A stretch of 64,000 nt of DNA. It comes from Moringa oleifera (Eukaryota; Streptophyta; Magnoliopsida; Brassicales; Moringaceae). The stretch is from contig JAJFZO010000034.1 of the NCBI GenBank assembly GCA_021397835.1, forward strand, positions 2,358,501 to 2,422,500, in the 5' to 3' direction. Below the pieces are notes generated by a model. That model saw only the letters and a list, made by a program, of their open reading frames with translations. It was not told where the DNA came from and searched no databases. The number at the start of each line of letters is the position of its first letter. Position 1 is the stretch's first letter. The position numbers and the translations under genes are program-made. This document shows positions 57,971 through 64,000 of this stretch, piece by piece.

Positions 57971-58564
57971 CTCTTATATATAACCTAAATAAAAGAGAAA
58001 AAAATATGCTATGTATGTATAATTAAGAAAGTTTTTTATGAAAATTGCTAATACTTATAAGGTGCTATATATTAATTATCCATAATTTATTAAAATACAT
58101 TCATTTTTTTGTTTATTGGTATTGAATTAAATTTTATTCATAAAGATGATTGTGTTACAATTTATTTAGTGGGTTGATTTTATTTTAATGTAAATTATTT
58201 TTTTACTAAATTTAAATATTTTAATGATTCTTTATTAGTGCAATTATGTTTTGCTTGATTTATTTTACCAACAACTTTGTGTGATATGGCATTGTTACTA
58301 ATGACATACTAGTCATGCGTAGTGATTTATTATTAATCAAGTTTAATTATTTTTTAAACATGCATAATGACTTATTAAATAGAGTTAGTGATTGAATGAA
58401 CATAAAATAAAAAAATAAATTAATATAAAATAAAGAAATAAATAGTACAAAATAAGAAATAAATTAATTATAAATAAAAATAATTACAAAATAACAAATA
58501 TGAATGTCTTCTAATTTTCACAACTAAATTTCTTAATATTTTTCTTATCCTTATTAAAGGCATC
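57521..58564. mobile_element. ~1-kb inner element with inverted ends
   Basis: The sequence at 57521-57546 matches the reverse complement of 58539-58564 (gatg(t/c)(g/c)ttt..taa(a/g)gata). The flanking interior is also inverted: 57550-57620 against 58430-58500. This gives a second, smaller hairpin nested within the large one. Confidence 0.6.
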
Positions 58565-59725
58565 TTAATTTATCCTTATTTTACCATTTAATAACATTTT
58601 TATTCGTTCACTAATTATATTGTTACATCATAAATTCTCTTCTTTTTCTTTTCTTTTATTTTCTCTTTTTGTTTGGATTTTCAAAGAAATAGAAAAGTAG
58701 TTAAAAAATAAAATAGATTTATTGTCAACAATATCTATCACACACTATTTGTACCATGGAAAACCTAAATAACAATATGTTCTCCACAAATCGACCAATA
58801 AACTTATTCACTGTAATATGAAAAACCTAATTTCAATCGTTTAGTACTAATACCATTTTTGATAGTTAGCTCATTTATTAATACCATTTAATAACACCAT
58901 TAAGTAACAATGCATAAATCGAACCAAAAAAACCGAAGTCTCATACCATATTTTTGCACAAGCTCATATTAAACATTTGAAATGTCAAATAAAGAAAAAA
59001 CTCACAAAAAAAATGTATACCTTATGGAATAGAGTAAGTTGATCCGTGACTTCATTAACAGATAAGTCTCTTTTGAGGATGCTAGCTTCACAGAGAATAA
59101 GGAAAGATAGCTCACAAGCAGAGTGACTTCTCCTTGGACATGGTGTGATCGACATAAAAAGGGAATAAAGATGGGTTTTGAACTTACTACGACAAAAAAA
59201 AAATTAATGGTATGAGTTTTAATAAGTCGACAACGAAAGAGAATGGAGGTATGGGTTTCGATTGTTCAATATCAAAAAAGGAATTCTAATGGATATGGGT
59301 TATAAGTATGAAACGATAGCAAGATAGAGTGATCAATAGTGAAAGAGAAGATGAAAATGGTACTTTCGGATGCAAATCGATAGCGAGAGGGAGTGATAAG
59401 CTTGGTCAACAACAAAAGAGAGATTGGTTTTGGGTGTTTTAAGTTTGAGTATCAATAGAAAGATGAAATGGTTGGTTCGCTAAATTCAAAATCAATAGCT
59501 ACAAACACATTGGGTCAAAAGATGCACGTGAGCATTACCTTCATTTTACATTTAAATCTCTAACTTGCATGGGTAAAAGAAAACAAGATAGAAGAGGTAT
59601 TTTTAAAATTTTTTAGGAATTGTATGATATTATTTTGATAAAAAAAAACCAAAAAAAAATTTAAATTAATAACTTTCAGCATTTTCATAAACACTAATTA
59701 TTAAAAGGCTAAAAAATTTCCACCC

Positions 59726-62700
59726 TTTTGATATTTATAAGCTAAAATTTGATGATAACAAATATATATATATATATATAATTAAAAACTAAAGTTCACT
59801 CAACCATGAGAATCATGTAAAGAAGTCATATTTAAATTTAAATTTTTTTATATCAAAATGCAAATGAGATGATATCTTCGAAGAATCCATCATACCAACT
59901 CAAAGAATAAGTAAATTTCTTATAATCTCCAAATGTATTTAGAGATATAAATATACAAAAGATTAAGCAATCGAATAATTTAAAATAAAATAAAGCCTCC
60001 AAATTTATGGATATGCATGGGTAAGCAAAATTTAAGAATTATATAATTAATATAAATATAAACTTCAGATAATAATTTAATTAATCATTTGATATATGAC
60101 GTTTCTATCAAGATTGTCATTATCTTAATATAGTTAATAAATTGATGTGTATGTTTATAAAAATAATCTCATTTTATGATGATTTTAAATCAACTTCATG
60201 ATCAAATCACTTTCCAATAACTAATATAATCATATCAAAAATTAAAATAATTTAAGAATATCTTTAGAAAGTTAAGAATAAAATTTTGAAAACAAGCTCA
60301 TTTTAAAACTTCTTTTAGGAATAAATTTTTTTCTTAATTACTTATGATTTTACGCTCTATTGTAGTTCTAAACTAATAGAATTAACGTCTCATATTCAAA
60401 TTTTTATTTCTTTTTAATTTTTTTCATTGACATTTTTCCTTAATTAAAAATTTATAATGATTTTATCATAATTTTCTTTTCAAAATTTTAGGAGAAAACT
60501 ACTTAAAACTAGTTTGTTTTGTAAGTGTAGATTTTTTAATTTTTTATCTAAAAATATATTTACTTATCAACTAGAGATAGGATGATTTGGTATTAATTAA
60601 TACTTGATTTTATTTAGTTAATTAGGTTTAAATTTTTATTATAGTTTTAAATGAATTATAAATTTAAAGAATATTTTAATTATTTAATTTTAAATAAAAT
60701 TAGTAACTAATTATTTAAAATTTTATCAAGTCAAAATTGATAATACAAATATTCAATTATCACTGACACAATAATATATCAAACATGCAATTTATGAATA
60801 TTTTGAAATATTCGAAATATATGTTATGAAGCATGATCAAATAATGAATTTACTAATGATGGAACATCATCCAATAATTAATAATTTTTTTAATAATTTC
60901 ATTCTTTATTTATAATTTATAATATATATTTCTTAAACAATTGTGTGATGGAGCGGTGGAATGAATGGATTCATGTCATGGCTTTTAATAAATCCAATCA
61001 ACAGTTCTATTATTATTTGAAATATTTTAAGAATCAATAGTTTTATTTCGATGATGGGAAAAGTCTCTAATTTTCTGAAGTTTGAAATCTTTTTAGTTTA
61101 AAAATATTTTCAATTAATTGAGTTCCCAAGTTTTTTAGATTATTAATATGGTAAGTATTAGTTTAATTGTAAATAAATAGTGATAAATTATAAGTTAACT
61201 TAATTTTTTAATCATGACCATAAAATTTATATTTTTAGTACTTTTGTTCAAAAGCATGTTTTGATAAGTTAAAGTGTGAGTAGATTGATAAATTTTGCAA
61301 TAATAAAATTGGTTCCTAATGTGAAATTTTGTTGGTTTCCTTCAATTAAATGTTCAATAATTTGAATTTTTAGATTAAAAAATAAACTATAAGAATATAT
61401 AATTGATATCATGCTTTTTTTTATTTCATATTTTGAATTGAATATTTATCGATACATATTGCATAAATAATATACATGCTTATTTTATATTGTATGTGGA
61501 CCTTTCTTGCATTGGCCATTGTTTTCTATATTATATTATTTGTATAGACCCTTCTTGAATTTTCCGCCACCATATTTTAGTTTGTATCTAAGGTACTTCT
61601 CATAAATTATAATCATCATAATGTTTTGTCACATCTTATATAAAAAATTAATATATATATATATAGAGAGAGGCCTTAAGAATCAGTCCACATCTTGACA
61701 TTTCAATATAAAATCCAAATGTGTACAAAGAAAACGACAACGGGTGGATGCCACCACATGAATAATCAAATGGGATTGCAATTCCATCTCACAATTTTTG
61801 AGCTCATCGACCACTTGTAAGTCTATTTTGTCATTATTGATTGATTATCCAACCAGCATGATAGAGATTATTATCTCATCAAATGGAATATAAAAATTCT
61901 TGTTTTTTAAGTAAACTAATTACCCTTTTTATTATGTAAATTATCTATTTTTAAGCTAATATTTAAAAATAAATGAAACAGTGAAATCTAAGAAAAATCT
62001 TAATTCATTGGAAAGAAATAATGATAAAATAATAATATTTTTATATACTTTAAAATGACAAAAGGATCTTTATTTATATAAATCATTGGTCATTTGATTT
62101 TTATTTTTTTTATATAAACAAATTTTAAGAATTTAAGGGGATTTATTTGTGTTTTTGAATTTTTTGCAAAATTTTTAAAAGATCTTGTCTTTTTCAGATT
62201 TCTTTTGGAAGATTTTGTAACTTGGCGTTAAAGTAGGGTCTTGGATATATACTCTTTGCTTATTATTATTAATCATGATCCATTTTATGAACTTAGGTAC
62301 CATGTTCTCATTCATCATTTCTTAGCTTCCAGTTAGTATAAAGCATGATCTTTTTTTCTTTTTGGCCTTCTTCGAGGATGAAATGACATTTATTTGTAGA
62401 TCTAATATTTATTCAATTATTTTTATTGATATTTTAAAGATATTGTATAATATTTTTAATAAAATAATTTAAATTTTATGATATTTATATAATATTAAAA
62501 TTATTTATATCGTAAATTTTATTTAATTAATAATTTTTAACATATTTTTATGTAAAATTTTTAATATAACATATAATTTATCATCAATTAAATATATCAA
62601 ATTACTTGACTAATTGTTTTTAAATTTTTTGAATTAAGTCGATCTTACTCCAATGGCTCAATTAATGGACCTGCTTAAGTGCCTTAGCTTTGAAAATGAA

Positions 62701-62753
62701 GCCAATGCTTTTGATGACGAATTTGTATTTGTGATCCAAAAATATTAATTAAA
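59726..62753. other. AT-rich gene-poor sequence
   Basis: It holds an (AT)n run at 59761-59781 and another near 61654-61672 followed by 'agagaga'. The less AT-rich 61680-61830 segment may be a transposon piece. No gene supported. Confidence 0.45.
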
Positions 62754-63840
62754 TATATCACTAAGAGAGTTGGTGTAATTCATAATCATCAACTTTTCTC
62801 ATATTTTATAAAAAGATATTAATAAATATTATTTTTAAAAATTAATTATAAAAATAATTATTTTTAAAAATAATAATCAAATATAATTATTAAATTTTAA
62901 GATAATATAAATAAATTTTCAAATTTCATCTATTTTTTTCATATGAGAGATATGTTATGTTACATCAGTATAATATATAATTATTTTGAGTCATAATAAA
63001 ATGAGTCATATTTTAAATGATTTATTATAATAAAATAAAAGATAATAATATAAAAAGTAAGCAAGCTAACAAACAAACAATCAATGACAAAAAAAGCAAA
63101 GGGAAAGAAAGAAGCCATCAAATGCTAGCCAACTCAACAGAAAGGACAATAATGCAAGTAAATCAACAAGCAAGCAATCAATGATGAAAAAAATTAAAAA
63201 AAAAAAAGTGTCACCAAATGCAAGCCAAGCAATCAATGATGAAAAAGACAAAAAAAGAAAGTGCCAGCAAATGCAAGCCAACAATCAATCAAAATGTATT
63301 CCCTTTTCTTTACTATAAATAAAGGGAAAACAAGAAGAGAATTAGAGTTTCTTATCCCTCTTGAAATATTTTTAGACATATTTTATATAAGCAAGTATTT
63401 TCTAATTTACAAGTTAGATGACAAAATCTATAAATCTTTTTATAAGAATTCAAAATTAATATAATTTTGTTTTTCTTTCAATATTTATTATATTTGTTTT
63501 CACATTGATCAGGTATATCACTAACAGAGTTAGTATAAATCATAATCACTAACTTTTCTCATATTTTATTAAAAAATAATGATAATATTATTTTAAAATT
63601 CATTATAAAAAGTAATTATTTTTAAAAATAATTATCAAATATAATTATTACACTTTAGGATAATAAAATAAAAATTAAAAATTTGAAATCAAAATAAAAT
63701 ATAAATAAATTTTTAATCTTATTTATTTTTTTTCATGCGATAGATGTGTTGTATTATATATCAATGTGATACATAATTATGTTGAATCACAATAAAAATG
63801 AATCGTATTTTATATAATTTATTATAATAATACATCATTT
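62754..63840. repeat. ~300-bp direct repeats flanking a minisatellite
   Basis: The segment at 62754-63045 recurs, diverged, at 63514-63830 (760-bp spacing). Between them is a minisatellite of 'caatcaatgatg...aaatgcaagccaa' units, with starts at 63078, 63175, 63230 and 63282, and a TATA-like 'ctataaataaagg' near 63312. This might be a short non-autonomous LTR-type element, but I see no primer site or TG/CA ends. Confidence 0.5.
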
Positions 63841-64000
63841 TATGATTTTTTAACATTTTATAAGATATAGCGTAGTATGATATATAATTCAAACACATTA
63901 AAATTGTATTAAGTAATGTTATTTTGTGTTGATTTTTTATTTATTTTATAATTTTATTTTAAAATATTTATTGTAAAAAATAACTTTAATTATTTATATA

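Larger units (their letters stand above)
56478..59725. mobile_element. 3.2-kb long inverted repeat (foldback or MULE-like element)
   Basis: The left arm (about 56478-57240) matches the reverse complement of the right arm (about 58990-59725) over roughly 750 bp with substitutions and small indels. Matched landmarks include 'atcatacaat(c/t)cct' (56568 with 59629), 'ttgattttcaatttag' (56703 region with 59490 region) and 'gtgaagctagcat' (57145 with 59080). The arms hold no long frame. The core (57240-58990) has its own repeats. Long terminal inverted repeats without a transposase suggest a non-autonomous Mutator-like or foldback element. The ends and target duplication are unresolved. Confidence 0.75.

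Noticed and set aside
57784..58026. 80-codon Ile/Tyr/Phe-rich frame
   Set aside because: Arises from AT-rich repeat sequence in the inverted-repeat element; no homologous frame in its duplicate copy.
1..64000. CRISPR arrays, bacterial operons, rRNA genes
   Set aside because: None visible. The window has plant introns, LTR retrotransposons and F-box genes; the short repeats are microsatellites or transposon parts, without regular unique spacers.

Overview
The window looks like nuclear DNA of a flowering plant, probably a eudicot. The evidence is AT-rich spacers, Ty1/copia and Ty3/gypsy retrotransposons, F-box/FBA genes, GT-AG introns and a SUVH2/SUVH9-type SRA-SET gene. I do not name a species.

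Layout, left to right. (1) 1-5066: decayed Ty1/copia material lying between two recognisable LTR pieces, apparently with a second copia fragment inside. (2) 5733-34780: an F-box cluster built by segmental tandem duplication. A unit of about 5.9 kb (F-box gene, long homologous 3' flank, decayed gypsy gag fragment) occurs three times, and a fourth, diverged gene copy sits at the end. Unit 2 is split by a 9.6-kb chromovirus rearrangement (16156-25791): an almost complete minus-strand element, part of a second minus-strand copy sharing its LTR, and a plus-strand gag-pol fragment joined head to head. Unit 3 has an 849-bp AT-rich insertion with a TTA target duplication, for which unit 2 shows the empty site. 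(3) 36460-37578: a fifth, more distant F-box/FBA gene. (4) 38585-41120: a four-exon plus-strand gene for a small one-pass membrane protein of unknown function. (5) 42074-43760: three exon-like segments on the minus strand, unrecognised. (6) 43761-51500: repeats, a tRNA-derived SINE, and a four-unit degenerate array with a LINE zinc-binding (zf-RVT) signature. (7) 51505-53541, minus strand: a single-exon SUVH9/SUVH2-type protein with SRA, pre-SET and a degenerate SET domain and no post-SET. (8) 53824-64000: gene-poor AT-rich DNA holding a tandem MITE-like pair, a 3.2-kb long inverted repeat with a smaller inverted-repeat element inside it, and a direct-repeat pair.

The F-box genes are expected to encode SCF substrate receptors. 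The most unusual signal is at their 5' ends. In three copies the same upstream ATG, followed by a CT microsatellite, falls in a different frame relative to the main ATG: one ends just before it, one overlaps it, and one is fused in frame and adds a hydrophobic 83-residue extension. The SUVH9-type gene belongs to the RNA-directed DNA methylation pathway and lies about 3 kb from a hairpin-capable inverted repeat. That proximity is suggestive only.
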